Assembly: GCF_014529705.1 (NCBI RefSeq)
Contig: NZ_JAANIH010000004.1
Location: 1-64,000 of the forward strand
Direction of reading: 5' to 3'
Source: Bradyrhizobium campsiandrae
GTDB taxonomy: Bacteria; Pseudomonadota; Alphaproteobacteria; Rhizobiales; Xanthobacteraceae
Length of the DNA stretch: 64,000 nt
The notes below the pieces were generated by a model, which was given only the letters and a program-made list of their open reading frames with translations, was not told the origin of the DNA and did no database searches. The number at the start of each line of letters is the position of its first letter. Position 1 is the stretch's first letter. Positions 18,109 through 26,178 of this stretch are shown here, one piece after another. Both the position numbers and the translations under genes were made by a program.

Positions 18109-18132
18109 CCCTTCATCGACTCGTCGATCTGA

Positions 18133-18167
18133 CGATCTCCGCGCGAACGATCTTCGCGCGGAGATCG
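18133..18167 (+). terminator. Stem-loop ending the nifS-SIR2 operon
   Basis: CGATCTCCGCGCGA and TCGCGCGGAGATCG pair perfectly over 14 bp around a seven-base loop, 25 bases after the stop codon. There is no clear T-run. It separates this operon from the nifB promoter. Confidence 0.65.
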
Positions 18168-18204
18168 CGTGCGCATCGACGTATCGTGTCGACGATGTCG
18201 CGTC

Positions 18205-18220
18205 TGTCATCTTTCCAACA
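18205..18220. promoter_or_regulatory. NifA-type activator site for nifB
   Basis: TGTCATCTTTCCAACA fits TGT-N10-ACA, 77 bases before the nifB sigma54 promoter. Confidence 0.72.
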
Positions 18221-18296
18221 TGCGTTGGCAATCCGACACTGTTCGGTGAACTCGCTAACCCCTTGAAGCAAGCAAAGAAAGTCGCCGACGCGACGG

Positions 18297-18311
18297 TGGC
18301 ATGCGGGTTGC
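18297..18311 (+). promoter_or_regulatory. sigma54 promoter for the nifB operon
   Basis: TGGCATGCGGGTTGC followed by T differs from the consensus at one base. Transcription would start about 75 bases before the nifB ATG. I see no other promoter before 25906, so it may drive about 17 genes. Confidence 0.88.
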
Positions 18312-18397
18312 TAATACCTTTCTAGAACGACTCTTAGGACGCTTCTCGAAATCCGAGCCCCGTAAAATCTGTCGGGCTTGCAAGGAGAATTGAGCAC

Positions 18398-19948
18398 ATG
18401 GACGTTTCAGCGCAACACGACGCGAGCAACAGCAATGTCGGCGAGATCATGCAGGCCATCGCCGAGCATAAAGGCTGCGGCACCACAGGCGGCAGCGGCA
18501 AGGCGAGTTGCGGATCGTCTGCGGGGCAGGGCGACCTGCCGACCGAGATCTGGGAGAAGGTGAAGAACCATCCCTGCTACAGCGAGGAGGCGCACCATCA
18601 CTACGCACGCATGCATGTTGCGGTCGCGCCGGCCTGCAACATCCAGTGCAATTACTGCAATCGCAAGTACGACTGCGCCAACGAATCCCGTCCCGGCGTG
18701 GTCAGCGAGAAGCTGACACCCGAGCAGGCTGCCAAGAAGGTGCTGGCCGTCGCCTCTACCATTCCGCAGATGACGGTGCTCGGTATCGCCGGCCCGGGAG
18801 ATCCGCTGGCAAATCCGGAAAAGACCTTCAAGACGTTCGAGCTGATCAGCCAGACCGCGCCCGACATCAAGCTATGCCTCTCGACCAATGGCCTTGCACT
18901 GCCGGACCACATTGACGCGATCGCAAAATTCAACGTCGATCACGTCACCATCACCATCAACATGGTCGATCCGGAGATCGGCGCGAAGATCTATCCCTGG
19001 ATCTTCTACAAGCACAAGCGCTACACCGGTTACGAGGCCGCCAAGATCCTGACTGACCGGCAGCTCCAGGGCCTGGAGATGCTCACCGAGCGCGGCATCC
19101 TCTGCAAGATCAACTCGGTGATGATCCCGGGGATAAACGACCAGCACCTGGTCGAGGTCAACAGAGCCGTGAAATCGCGCGGCGCGTTCCTGCATAACAT
19201 CATGCCGCTGATCTCCGCGCCCGAGCACGGCACGGTGTTCGGCCTGAACGGCCAACGCGGGCCGAGCGCGCAGGAGCTGAAGGCGCTGCAGGATTCCTGC
19301 GAAGGCGAAATGAACATGATGCGGCACTGTCGGCAGTGCCGGGCCGACGCCGTCGGTCTGCTCGGCGAAGACCGCAGCGCCGAGTTCACCACCGAGAAGA
19401 TCATGGCCATGGAGGTCAAATACGACTCCGAGACCCGCAAGGCGTATCAGGAGAAGGTCGAGGAGGAGCGGGTTGCCAAGGTCGCGGCCAAGCAGGAAGA
19501 GCTCGCCGAGCTTGCTGGCGCGTCCAGCGACATCAAGGTGCTGGTCGCGGTCGCGACCAAGGGCTCCGGTCTGATCAACGAGCATTTCGGTCACGCCAAG
19601 GAGTTCCAGGTCTACGAGCTCTCCACCGCGGGGGCAAAGTTCGTCGGCCACCGCCGCGTCGATCTCTATTGCCACGGCGGCTACGGCGAGGAGGACAGTC
19701 TGGAGACCATCATCCGGGCCATCAATGACTGCCATGCGGTGTTCGTGGCCAAGATCGGCGGCTGCCCGAAGGCAGACCTGATCAAGGCCGGGATCGAGCC
19801 GGTCGATCAATTCGCCCACGAGTACATCGAGAAGTCGGCGATCGCCTGGTTCAGGGCCTATCTCGACAAGGTCAACAGCGGTGAGATCACCCATGTGGAG
19901 CGCGGCGACGCCGCCATCCGCCAGGGTGCGCTGATTTCGGCGGCTTGA
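18398..19948 (+). CDS. nifB: NifB, radical SAM FeMo-co core synthase, with NifX-like C-terminus
   Basis: NifB builds the 8Fe-9S-C core (NifB-co) from two 4Fe-4S clusters using SAM. The 516-residue product has the radical-SAM motif ACNIQCNYC (C80, C84, C87), further conserved Cys residues in GCGTT and [11 protein letters not shown], and a C-terminal NifX-like domain ([20 protein letters not shown]) after about residue 385. This two-domain layout is usual in Proteobacteria. ATG 18398 follows AAGGAGAATTGAGC. Confidence 0.98.
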   Translation: MDVSAQHDASNSNVGEIMQAIAEHKGCGTTGGSGKASCGSSAGQGDLPTEIWEKVKNHPCYSEEAHHHYARMHVAVAPACNIQCNYCNRKYDCANESRPGVVSEKLTPEQAAKKVLAVASTIPQMTVLGIAGPGDPLANPEKTFKTFELISQTAPDIKLCLSTNGLALPDHIDAIAKFNVDHVTITINMVDPEIGAKIYPWIFYKHKRYTGYEAAKILTDRQLQGLEMLTERGILCKINSVMIPGINDQHLVEVNRAVKSRGAFLHNIMPLISAPEHGTVFGLNGQRGPSAQELKALQDSCEGEMNMMRHCRQCRADAVGLLGEDRSAEFTTEKIMAMEVKYDSETRKAYQEKVEEERVAKVAAKQEELAELAGASSDIKVLVAVATKGSGLINEHFGHAKEFQVYELSTAGAKFVGHRRVDLYCHGGYGEEDSLETIIRAINDCHAVFVAKIGGCPKADLIKAGIEPVDQFAHEYIEKSAIAWFRAYLDKVNSGEITHVERGDAAIRQGALISAA

Positions 19949-19958
19949 GGAGAGCCCG

Positions 19959-20183
19959 ATGCCGTTCAAGATCATCGCTTCGCAGTGCACGAGCTGCTCG
20001 GCCTGCGAGCCGGAATGCCCGAATGTCGCCATCCGCGAGAAGGGCGGGACGTTCGTGATCGATCCCAAGAAATGTACCGAATGCATCGGTCATTTCGACG
20101 AGCCGCAATGCGTGGCGGTGTGTCCGGTCGACAACACCTGCGTCATCGACACCTCGCTGCCGCGCTATCAGCCGCCCGCCTAG
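19959..20183 (+). CDS. 2[4Fe-4S] ferredoxin of the FdxN type
   Basis: The 74-residue ferredoxin has [12 protein letters not shown] and [18 protein letters not shown], the second with the insertion seen in nif-linked FdxN/FrxA ferredoxins. Such proteins follow nifB in many rhizobia and feed electrons to NifB or nitrogenase. GGAGAGCCCG precedes ATG 19959. Confidence 0.92.
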   Translation: MPFKIIASQCTSCSACEPECPNVAIREKGGTFVIDPKKCTECIGHFDEPQCVAVCPVDNTCVIDTSLPRYQPPA

Positions 20184-20193
20184 GAGGACAGCC

Positions 20194-20502
20194 ATGAACT
20201 TCACGATCACGCCCGCCGCGCAGAAATTCATGCGCATGATGCTCCGCGTCGACGGCGGCGCGGGCAGCGGCTTCCGTCTTGCCGTCAGCCCGGGTGGTTG
20301 CTCGGGCCTTGCCGCCGATATCCACGTGCTAGCCGAGCCCCGCGCCGGCGATGCCGTGGTCGAGCGCGACGGCGTCAAGCTGTTCCTGCCGGCCGAAAGC
20401 CGGCTGCTGCTTGAGGGCGTGACCATCGATTTCGCGGATACGCCGACCCAGACCGGGCTCGTGTTCCACGATCCGAAGCAGGTTTCCTGCAGCCACCATT
20501 GA
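20194..20502 (+). CDS. A-type Fe-S carrier homologue with altered C-terminus
   Basis: The 102-residue IscA/HesB-family protein keeps the first cysteine (C36 in GGCSGLAAD), but the usual CxC end is SCSHH: C99 is present and position 101 is His. It is a second A-type protein in the island, distinct from the one at 15143. The lost cysteine may change the cluster or metal bound. TAGGAGGACAGCC is an excellent ribosome site. Confidence 0.88.
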   Translation: MNFTITPAAQKFMRMMLRVDGGAGSGFRLAVSPGGCSGLAADIHVLAEPRAGDAVVERDGVKLFLPAESRLLLEGVTIDFADTPTQTGLVFHDPKQVSCSHH

Positions 20503-20512
20503 ACACACGCAG

Positions 20513-21046
20513 ATGATGCCCGACACGTTCGTCAGCCCGCAAGTCGAGATCAACGAGGCGCTCGTCACCAGCGCCTTGCTTGGCCGCGGGCTGCCGAGCG
20601 AAGCCGAGCATCATTTGTGGGAGGCAGGTCTATCCTATCACCTGGACGACATCGCGGAGCATCATTTGCGGGAAGCCGAGGCAGTCGCGCCCGGCCACGC
20701 GGCGGTGCTGATCGGCCTCTATCGATTCTATTTCTACAAGGGGCGTCTCGCCGAGGCGCTTGATGTCGCCCGGCGTTGTCTGCTCAAGGCGGCGCACGAG
20801 AACGGCCTTCCCGCCGATTGGCGCCGTGTTCGAGCGGAGGACGCCGAGTTTGGTCGCTATGAAAACATCCTCGCGCGCTTCTTGCTGTTCTCGTTGAAAG
20901 GCTACGCTTACTTGCAGATGCGCCTGGGACAGACCGAGGAAGGGCGGATCGCAGTGCAGAAGCTGCTCGAACTCGATCCCACCGACAAGATCGGCGCCAA
21001 GGTGCTTCTGGGCGTGCTCGACCGGATGGGGCAGGACGATGAGTGA
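20513..21046 (+). CDS. TPR-like protein, nif-associated (copy 1)
   Basis: The 177-residue helical protein contains tetratricopeptide-like repeats (AVLIGLYRFYFYKGRLAEAL; LFSLKGYAYLQMRLGQTEEG). No catalytic motif is evident. A clear paralogue lies at 27317 in another apparently NifA-controlled operon, sharing YxGRLxEA, LPADWRR/SPDWRSW and LDPT segments. TPR proteins scaffold protein complexes; the partner here is unknown. Two adjacent ATGs (20513, 20516) are possible starts. It overlaps the next gene. Confidence 0.85.
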   Translation: MMPDTFVSPQVEINEALVTSALLGRGLPSEAEHHLWEAGLSYHLDDIAEHHLREAEAVAPGHAAVLIGLYRFYFYKGRLAEALDVARRCLLKAAHENGLPADWRRVRAEDAEFGRYENILARFLLFSLKGYAYLQMRLGQTEEGRIAVQKLLELDPTDKIGAKVLLGVLDRMGQDDE

Positions 21047-21812
21047 CGACATCGACGAAGCCCTTGATTGGCAGGGCAATCGGGTCGATTGCTCCGGATG
21101 CGCGCATCTGGTGCTGAACGGCACCGGCAGCTGCCGGATCCGGCACGCCTGCGTCAATGATCGTTATGCCCGTCGGATCGACCGCTTCTTCACCTGGAAT
21201 CCCGCTCTCGCCGACGGCTACCTCAGCCATCCGCATTTCGAGGTCCGCGCGATCGCGGCAAAATTTGCCAATTTGTTCCTGCTTCCCCCGCTGCTCGACG
21301 ATGCCGACGAAACCGTGCGCTGGAACGCGGTTCGCCGCCTGCCCAAACGCTACGCCTTGCAACTGCGCAAGGATCCGCATCGCGAGGTGAGGATGCGAGT
21401 TGCCACCCTGATCGAGGGCGACGAGCTGCTGCCAATGGCTGGCGACGAGGACTACTACGTGCGCCTCGTCGTCGCGCGCAGGCTGCCGCCGCTACTACTC
21501 GGCCGGATGACCAATGACGAGGAGGCGGAGGTTCGGCGCGTCGTGGCCCGGCGTGTTCCGGATGAATGGCTGCTCGGCATGATCCATGATCGCGACGCGG
21601 CCGTGCGGCTCGAGGTCGCGCAGCGCCTGTCGCCTGAGCCTTTGGCGCTCATGCGCCGCGATACGGATTGGCGTATCCGCTACGAGGTTGCGAGCCGCGC
21701 AGCAGCCGGAGAGGTTGCGGGGCTGGTCGAGGACCAGGATAGCCTGGTGCGCGAGGTCGCGCGATCGCGCATCGCCGTGCGGCTCGAGCGCGGAACAGGG
21801 ACTTCCGCATGA
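21039..21812 (+). CDS. 4Fe-4S-binding leucine-rich-variant (LRV) repeat protein
   Basis: The 257-residue protein starts with a Cys cluster (C18, C21, C32, C38 in DCSGCAHL and SCRIRHAC), followed by about eight short helical repeats such as DDADETVRWNAVRRLP and HDRDAAVRLEVAQRL. This is the architecture of the Azotobacter LRV protein, which binds a 4Fe-4S cluster and is linked to nif genes. Function is unknown. It is coupled to both neighbours by overlapping start and stop codons. Confidence 0.9.
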   Translation: MSDDIDEALDWQGNRVDCSGCAHLVLNGTGSCRIRHACVNDRYARRIDRFFTWNPALADGYLSHPHFEVRAIAAKFANLFLLPPLLDDADETVRWNAVRRLPKRYALQLRKDPHREVRMRVATLIEGDELLPMAGDEDYYVRLVVARRLPPLLLGRMTNDEEAEVRRVVARRVPDEWLLGMIHDRDAAVRLEVAQRLSPEPLALMRRDTDWRIRYEVASRAAAGEVAGLVEDQDSLVREVARSRIAVRLERGTGTSA

Positions 21813-22126
21813 GCAACATCGTCCGTGACAGCGACGTCGTCGAGCTGACAGCACCGCCCTTCTTCAATTTCGGCGAGAAGGTGCGGGCCAAGCGCACCAT
21901 TCGCAATGACGGTACCTATGCCGGCAAGGAGATTGGCGACATCCTCGCCAAGAAGGGCGAGATCGGCTACGTGGTCTCGATCGGCACCTTCCTGCAGCAA
22001 TTCTACATCTATGGCGTCGAATTCCTCGAAAGCGGCAACCGCGTCGGGATGAAGCGCAAAGAGCTCGACCCCGTTACCCCGCGCGATGCGGTCGAAGACA
22101 TTCCGCTGCCGGAGGCTGCATCATGA
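21809..22126 (+). CDS. nifZ: NifZ
   Basis: NifZ is a chaperone-like factor for MoFe protein P-cluster maturation. The 105-residue product has the canonical core VRAKRTIRNDGTYAGKEIGD and the QFYIYGVEFLESGNRVG segment. Its start overlaps the LRV gene and its stop overlaps the next NifZ-like gene, so three genes are translationally coupled. Confidence 0.93.
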   Translation: MSNIVRDSDVVELTAPPFFNFGEKVRAKRTIRNDGTYAGKEIGDILAKKGEIGYVVSIGTFLQQFYIYGVEFLESGNRVGMKRKELDPVTPRDAVEDIPLPEAAS

Positions 22127-22365
22127 TGATCGAACCGAAATTGCCGAAGTATCAATGGGGCCAGCGCGTGAAGGCGGCAGTGGACCTGCACAATGATGGC
22201 TCGTTTCCCGATGCACCGGCCGAGGGCCTCCTCGTGGCTGTCGGCGGTGCCGGCGAGATCGTGCAGGTCGGCCGGCATACCGAGGCCAATCTGCCGATCT
22301 ATCTCGTCGAGTTCGGCGAGCGGCTGGTGGTGGGCTGCCTCGAAGAAGAAATCAGTCCGCTGTAG
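22123..22365 (+). CDS. Short NifZ-domain protein
   Basis: The 80-residue protein consists of little more than a NifZ-type domain: GQRVKAAVDLHNDGSFPD and GEIVQVGRHTEANLPIYLVE parallel the preceding NifZ. GGAGG lies seven bases before ATG 22123. It is the third NifZ-type gene in the window. It may form a heteromer with NifZ or act at a separate maturation step; both ideas are inference. Confidence 0.82.
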   Translation: MMIEPKLPKYQWGQRVKAAVDLHNDGSFPDAPAEGLLVAVGGAGEIVQVGRHTEANLPIYLVEFGERLVVGCLEEEISPL

Positions 22366-22375
22366 GGATGCCACG

Positions 22376-22735
22376 ATGAATGCCGCAGTCCGCAGACGAA
22401 TCGATGCCGCCATGCCGGCACATCCGAACGAGCTGGATTCCAGGCGAATCGAGCGCGCGTTGAGATCGCGGCAGCGTTATCGCTATGTTTCGCCGAACGT
22501 CGAGGGTGTCGCCGGCGGCTATCTGATCCAGAGCCCCTGCTGCTCGCGCAACATCGATACCGAAGGCGGCGTGATCGAAATCGCGCTGCTGCACTATGAT
22601 GGCGCGAGCGCAACCTGGCAGCTGCTCCGCAAGGATCACGAACGGGGCGTGTGGGTGCTGCACTCGATCCACCAGCAGTTGGCCTCGGTGACGGATGTGC
22701 TGAACGCCGATCCCGAACGCGTTTTCTGGCAGTAG
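22376..22735 (+). CDS. Unknown nif-operon protein (DUF3024-like)
   Basis: The 119-residue protein, starting MNAAVRRRIDAAMPAHPNEL, includes RRIERALRSRQRYRYVSPNV, a CCSRNID motif and a conserved-looking end, VTDVLNADPERVFWQ. From memory this resembles DUF3024 proteins found in nif clusters. The paired Cys residues could bind metal. Function is unknown. Confidence 0.78.
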   Translation: MNAAVRRRIDAAMPAHPNELDSRRIERALRSRQRYRYVSPNVEGVAGGYLIQSPCCSRNIDTEGGVIEIALLHYDGASATWQLLRKDHERGVWVLHSIHQQLASVTDVLNADPERVFWQ

Positions 22736-22744
22736 GGGGAGCGG

Positions 22745-23014
22745 ATGGCTTTGGCAGCGCACGAACTGATCGAGATCGAGCAGGCGCTCGCCGCACCGGA
22801 TGCGGCGCCGCAAGCGTTCGCGACCCTTCGTCAGAGATTTCCTCACCTCGCCTGGATCCGCTGCGACGCCTCCGACGTGACGGAGACACCGTTCCGCAGC
22901 CTCGGGGCGTTCGACTTGCATCTGCTCGACGGCGCCGATCATTGCGCCCAGATCACCGACGATCCGGCGCGTGCGACTGGCATCGTGCTGGCAAAGCGGG
23001 CGGTCAAGCCATGA
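22745..23014 (+). CDS. Unknown nif-operon protein, 89 aa
   Basis: No function recognised. The protein (MALAAHELIEIEQALAAPDA) is small, acidic and soluble, with two cysteines (IRCDASD, DHCAQI). GGGGAG precedes the ATG. Its stop overlaps the start of the aminotransferase-like gene, so the two are coupled. Similar-sized genes occur at this place in other nif operons, as far as I recall. Confidence 0.75.
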   Translation: MALAAHELIEIEQALAAPDAAPQAFATLRQRFPHLAWIRCDASDVTETPFRSLGAFDLHLLDGADHCAQITDDPARATGIVLAKRAVKP

Positions 23015-24219
23015 CCGAACCGGCTCTCGTCTATGATGACGTCGCGGAGGCCGCCGAGGCACCGGCCGAGGCCGGCCATGACTTCATTCCGCTGTCCGAC
23101 CCAGACATCACCCTGGCCGAAATCGGGGCGGTGGATGCCGTGCTGCGTGCGCCGCGGATCTCCAACGGCCCGCTTTCGGAAGCATTCGAGGAGGCCTTCG
23201 CCGCCTATGTCGGTCGTGCCTATGCGGTCGCAGTACCGAGCGGCACGATCGGCTTGCTGCTCGCCCTGAAGGCTTACGGCATCGGCGCCGGCGACGAGGT
23301 CATCGCCTCGGCCTACTCGTTCCGGGAGGCCGCGCACGCGATCAGCCTTGCCGGCGCGCGGCCAGTATTTGCCGACATCGACTATTGGTCCGGCAATCTG
23401 GCGCCGGCGAAGGTGGAGGAGCGCATCACGCCGAGCACGCGGGCCATTCTCGCGGCCAATACCAATGGGCACCCGGCGCCCTGGTCGGACCTCCGCGACA
23501 TCGCGACCCGGCACGGTCTCGTCCTGCTGGAGGATTCCACCGAGGCGATCGGTTCGCGTTACAAGGAGAGGCTGGTCGGCAGCTTCGGCGACGTCGCCGT
23601 GTTCGATTTCGCGCAGCCGTCGCTGCTGACCTGCGGCGAGGGCGGCATGGTCGTGACCGACAACATCGACCTTGCCGTGACGCTGCGGCGTCACCGTTCG
23701 CATCGGCTGAGCGAGCGATCTTCGGTCGTGGTCGGTTCCGCCGCCCCCTATCAGGTCGGACTCAGCAATCTTGCGGCGGCGCTCGGGCTGGCCCAGCTCA
23801 AGCGCATCGACGAGATCATCGAACGCCGCCGGCTGGTCGAGCAGCTCTATGCGACGCATGTGCAGTCGTTCGAGGGTATCAAGCCGCCCTATGTCGCGCC
23901 CGATGTGACCGAGGTGAACTGGTTCCTCTATCTCGTGCATCTCGGCACCCGCTTCACCCGCTCGAGCCGGGATGCCATCGCCGAGGATCTCCGGGTCGAG
24001 CAGATCGAGGCCGCCGCCTACAGTCATCCCTTGCATTTGCAGCGGCACTATTTCGACCTCGGTTATCGCCGCGGCGACCTGCTGGTGACCGAGAAGATCG
24101 CCGATCGCGCCATTGCGCTCCCGTTTCATACCCATCTCACCGACAGTCAGATCGAATTTATCGTCGAGACCATGAAGGATGCCTCGATCAATGTCGGCGC
24201 CGGTGCGGCGATCTACTGA
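23011..24219 (+). CDS. DegT/DnrJ/EryC1/StrS family protein lacking the PLP lysine
   Basis: The 402-residue protein follows the DegT sugar-aminotransferase fold (VPSGTIGLLLALKAYGIGAG, GDEVIASAYSF, LLEDSTEAIGS with D175, GEGGMVVTDN). In active members a lysine forms the PLP aldimine seven residues after the start of the FxF...GEGG block; here that block reads FDFAQPSLLTCGEGG, with S204 (TCG 23620-23622) at the lysine position. Ordinary transamination is therefore unlikely. It sits mid-operon between nif genes with no sugar-pathway neighbours, which suggests a repurposed scaffold or binding protein. The start overlaps the previous stop. Confidence 0.88.
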   Translation: MTEPALVYDDVAEAAEAPAEAGHDFIPLSDPDITLAEIGAVDAVLRAPRISNGPLSEAFEEAFAAYVGRAYAVAVPSGTIGLLLALKAYGIGAGDEVIASAYSFREAAHAISLAGARPVFADIDYWSGNLAPAKVEERITPSTRAILAANTNGHPAPWSDLRDIATRHGLVLLEDSTEAIGSRYKERLVGSFGDVAVFDFAQPSLLTCGEGGMVVTDNIDLAVTLRRHRSHRLSERSSVVVGSAAPYQVGLSNLAAALGLAQLKRIDEIIERRRLVEQLYATHVQSFEGIKPPYVAPDVTEVNWFLYLVHLGTRFTRSSRDAIAEDLRVEQIEAAAYSHPLHLQRHYFDLGYRRGDLLVTEKIADRAIALPFHTHLTDSQIEFIVETMKDASINVGAGAAIY

Positions 24220-24246
24220 ACCACGGATACGCATAACAAAGAGAGG

Positions 24247-24564
24247 ATGAAGATCATGACCACACTGACTGTCTTGCCCGAAGGCAAGACTATCGAAGTT
24301 ACGGAAGGCACAACGCTGCTCGCCTCGCTGCTAGGCGCGGGGATTGCGATACCCCACAAGTGCGAAGGCCAGGCCAAGTGCGGCTCATGCCATATCTTCG
24401 TGCAGGAGGGGCGCAAAGGTCTGTCGAAGATCGCAAAGCTCGAGAACGAGAAGCTCGATTCGATCGTTGGCGTCGGCTCGAAATCGCGGCTCGCCTGCCA
24501 GGCCACCGTGCTCGGCACCGAAGACGTCAAGATCGAGCTGCTCGGCTTTTCGTCGGGCCTGTGA
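24247..24564 (+). CDS. Plant-type 2Fe-2S ferredoxin
   Basis: The 105-residue ferredoxin has the ligand pattern CEGQAKCGSC (three Cys) plus C in RLACQATV, the adrenodoxin/plant-like 2Fe-2S arrangement. It may carry electrons to nitrogenase or to a cofactor-assembly step. AGAGAGG precedes the start; an internal ATG at 24256 is also possible. Confidence 0.92.
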   Translation: MKIMTTLTVLPEGKTIEVTEGTTLLASLLGAGIAIPHKCEGQAKCGSCHIFVQEGRKGLSKIAKLENEKLDSIVGVGSKSRLACQATVLGTEDVKIELLGFSSGL

Positions 24565-24580
24565 GCGCGGGAGAGAGACG

Positions 24581-24805
24581 ATGGACACGAAGAACGTCGT
24601 TCTTCACGCCCGCTTTGCACCCAACGGCACCGTGGTCGAGATCAGCGAGCGACCCGAGGGTCTCACGCCGCAAGCCTGGTTCAACTTCCTCAGCGATAAG
24701 GCCGGCGACGTCTACCAGACGCTTGCGGGCGGGCGGGGCGTTTTCCGGCTGACCCATGACGAGCTGGTGGCGCTGAAGCAGGCGGCCGCGCCAGCGGCGG
24801 CGTGA
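24581..24805 (+). CDS. Unknown nif-operon protein, 74 aa
   Basis: No family recognised. MDTKNVVLHARFAPNGTVVE suggests a small beta-strand domain followed by helices (TPQAWFNFLSDKAGDVYQTL) and an Ala-rich tail. CGGGAGAGAGACG is a strong ribosome site directly before ATG 24581. It lies between two electron-carrier genes. Confidence 0.78.
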   Translation: MDTKNVVLHARFAPNGTVVEISERPEGLTPQAWFNFLSDKAGDVYQTLAGGRGVFRLTHDELVALKQAAAPAAA

Positions 24806-24822
24806 CTTCCGGGAGGAGCGCC

Positions 24823-25272
24823 ATGGATCCGGAAGAGATCGACGTCTTCGTCATCTGCGCGAGTGACGAGATTGAGCGCGGCGGCGCGAAAGCATTCAGC
24901 CTGTCGCGCCTTGATACGTCCGGCGAAAGCCGGCCGTTCCCGATCGTCGTGATCCGGAGCCACGACAACGCCTATGTCGGCTACGTCAACGCCTGCCCGC
25001 ATGACGGGGTCTGGCTCAATATCGGCAGTGGCGACTTCTTCACGCAGGATCGCGCGTTCCTGAAATGCGGCCGTCACGGCGCCACATTCGAGATCGACAG
25101 CGGGCTCTGCATCGATGGACCCTGCAGCGGCAAGAATCTCCAGCCGATCGCGCTGGCCGTGATCGACGGCGAGGTCTGCCTGTGCGGCGAGCGGCTAGTC
25201 GAGGACGACCGCCCCTTCAACGCGTTCGAAGACCATGACGAGACCATGGAAATCATGATCCATCCGGACTAG
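24823..25272 (+). CDS. Stand-alone Rieske 2Fe-2S protein (copy 2)
   Basis: The 149-residue protein has Rieske ligands CPH (C58, H60) and CGRH (C82, H85) and an acidic C-terminal tail. It is paralogous to the protein at 13786 (both have HGATFE and GPC.G..L.PIALAV.DG). ATG 24823 follows GGGAGGAGCGCC and is preferred over the upstream in-frame GTG at 24802. Likely a small electron carrier; the partner is unknown. Confidence 0.9.
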   Translation: MDPEEIDVFVICASDEIERGGAKAFSLSRLDTSGESRPFPIVVIRSHDNAYVGYVNACPHDGVWLNIGSGDFFTQDRAFLKCGRHGATFEIDSGLCIDGPCSGKNLQPIALAVIDGEVCLCGERLVEDDRPFNAFEDHDETMEIMIHPD

Positions 25273-25286
25273 CGGGGAAAACGGGC

Positions 25287-25454
25287 GTGACCGTTGCGCA
25301 GCTGCTCGATCGATTGAAGGGACTGCCGGAAGACGCCGTGGTGCTGATGGAGAGCGGCGACGGACTTTCGCGCGTGTCGACGCTGGAATTTGTCGCCGAT
25401 CAAGGCCCGGGGGCACCGGCGGAGGTTATTCTTTCGCCCAGCATGGACGAATAG
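25287..25454 (+). CDS. Unknown small protein, 55 aa
   Basis: A GTG-started frame reads MTVAQLLDRLKGLPEDAVVL and ends SPSMDE. AGCGGGGAAAACGG precedes it. Codon use resembles the neighbours (G/C at third positions) and the frame fills the gap between the Rieske and haemoglobin genes, so it is probably real. Function is unknown. Confidence 0.6.
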   Translation: MTVAQLLDRLKGLPEDAVVLMESGDGLSRVSTLEFVADQGPGAPAEVILSPSMDE

Positions 25455-25477
25455 CGCATGGGGTAGAAGGGATCGGC

Positions 25478-25906
25478 ATGAGCGATACCATGGTCACTGT
25501 TTCGATGTTCGAGCGGATCGGCGGTCCTGTAACCATCGACCGTCTGGTGGAAAGCTTCTATCGACGCATGGACGAACGTCCCGAAGCGGCGGGCATTCGC
25601 GCCATGCATGCGGACGACCTCACATCAACCAAGCAGGTATTGAAGCGCTACCTCACCGAATGGACCGGCGGCCCGAAGCTGTATTCGCCGGAGAAGGGGC
25701 ATCCGCGGCTGCGCCAGCGTCACATGGGTTTTCCGATCGGCGGCGCCGAGCGCGATGCGTGGCTGCTCTGCATGCGCGGCGCGTTGGAAGAGACGGTCGC
25801 CGATGCAGCCGCTCGCGGCGAGCTCGATGCCGCGCTCACCAAGCTCGCGGACTGGATGCGTAACCAGGCAGGAAATCCGCACGATGCGCGCGTTGGCCAC
25901 GCCTGA
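25478..25906 (+). CDS. Group II truncated haemoglobin
   Basis: The 142-residue protein is a 2/2 globin: Phe27-Tyr28 (B9-B10 pair) in VESFYRRM, proximal His in LRQRHMGFPI (H82) and Trp95 at the group II G8 position. Such globins bind O2 or detoxify NO. As the last gene of the nifB operon it would be made with nitrogenase, which is O2- and NO-sensitive, so a protective role is likely. It converges on the gene at 25919 with a 12-base gap. Confidence 0.92.
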   Translation: MSDTMVTVSMFERIGGPVTIDRLVESFYRRMDERPEAAGIRAMHADDLTSTKQVLKRYLTEWTGGPKLYSPEKGHPRLRQRHMGFPIGGAERDAWLLCMRGALEETVADAAARGELDAALTKLADWMRNQAGNPHDARVGHA

Positions 25907-25918
25907 AGATGCATAGCG

Positions 25919-26164
25919 TCAGTCCGACAGCGGCAAGCCGAAGAACTCCTCCTCGGCGCCGCCCCACGCCTTGTGCAGGGCAAGGCCGCTCCGCCACTTG
26001 CCCATCTCGGTTTCGGTCGCCGCCCGGTGCGTGATCTTGCCCTCGGGGCGCTCGGCCAGCAGGAATCCTTTGCCGTTGCGGATGAAACGATTGAGGTCCT
26101 TGGTATCGGTTGGCCGCACCACGCAGCGCGGCGCGTCATCGATGAGGATGGTTGTCGGCAGCAT
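25919..26164 (-). CDS. Unknown protein, 81 aa
   Basis: No family recognised. MLPTTILIDDAPRCVVRPTD opens a short beta-rich region; the C-terminus (HKAWGGAEEEFFGLPLSD) is acidic. GGGAGCCTTGCC lies before the ATG. It is the last gene of a four-gene reverse operon with TPR, SufT-like and hydrolase genes. Confidence 0.7.
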   Translation of the reverse strand: MLPTTILIDDAPRCVVRPTDTKDLNRFIRNGKGFLLAERPEGKITHRAATETEMGKWRSGLALHKAWGGAEEEFFGLPLSD

Positions 26165-26178
26165 CTGGCAAGGCTCCC

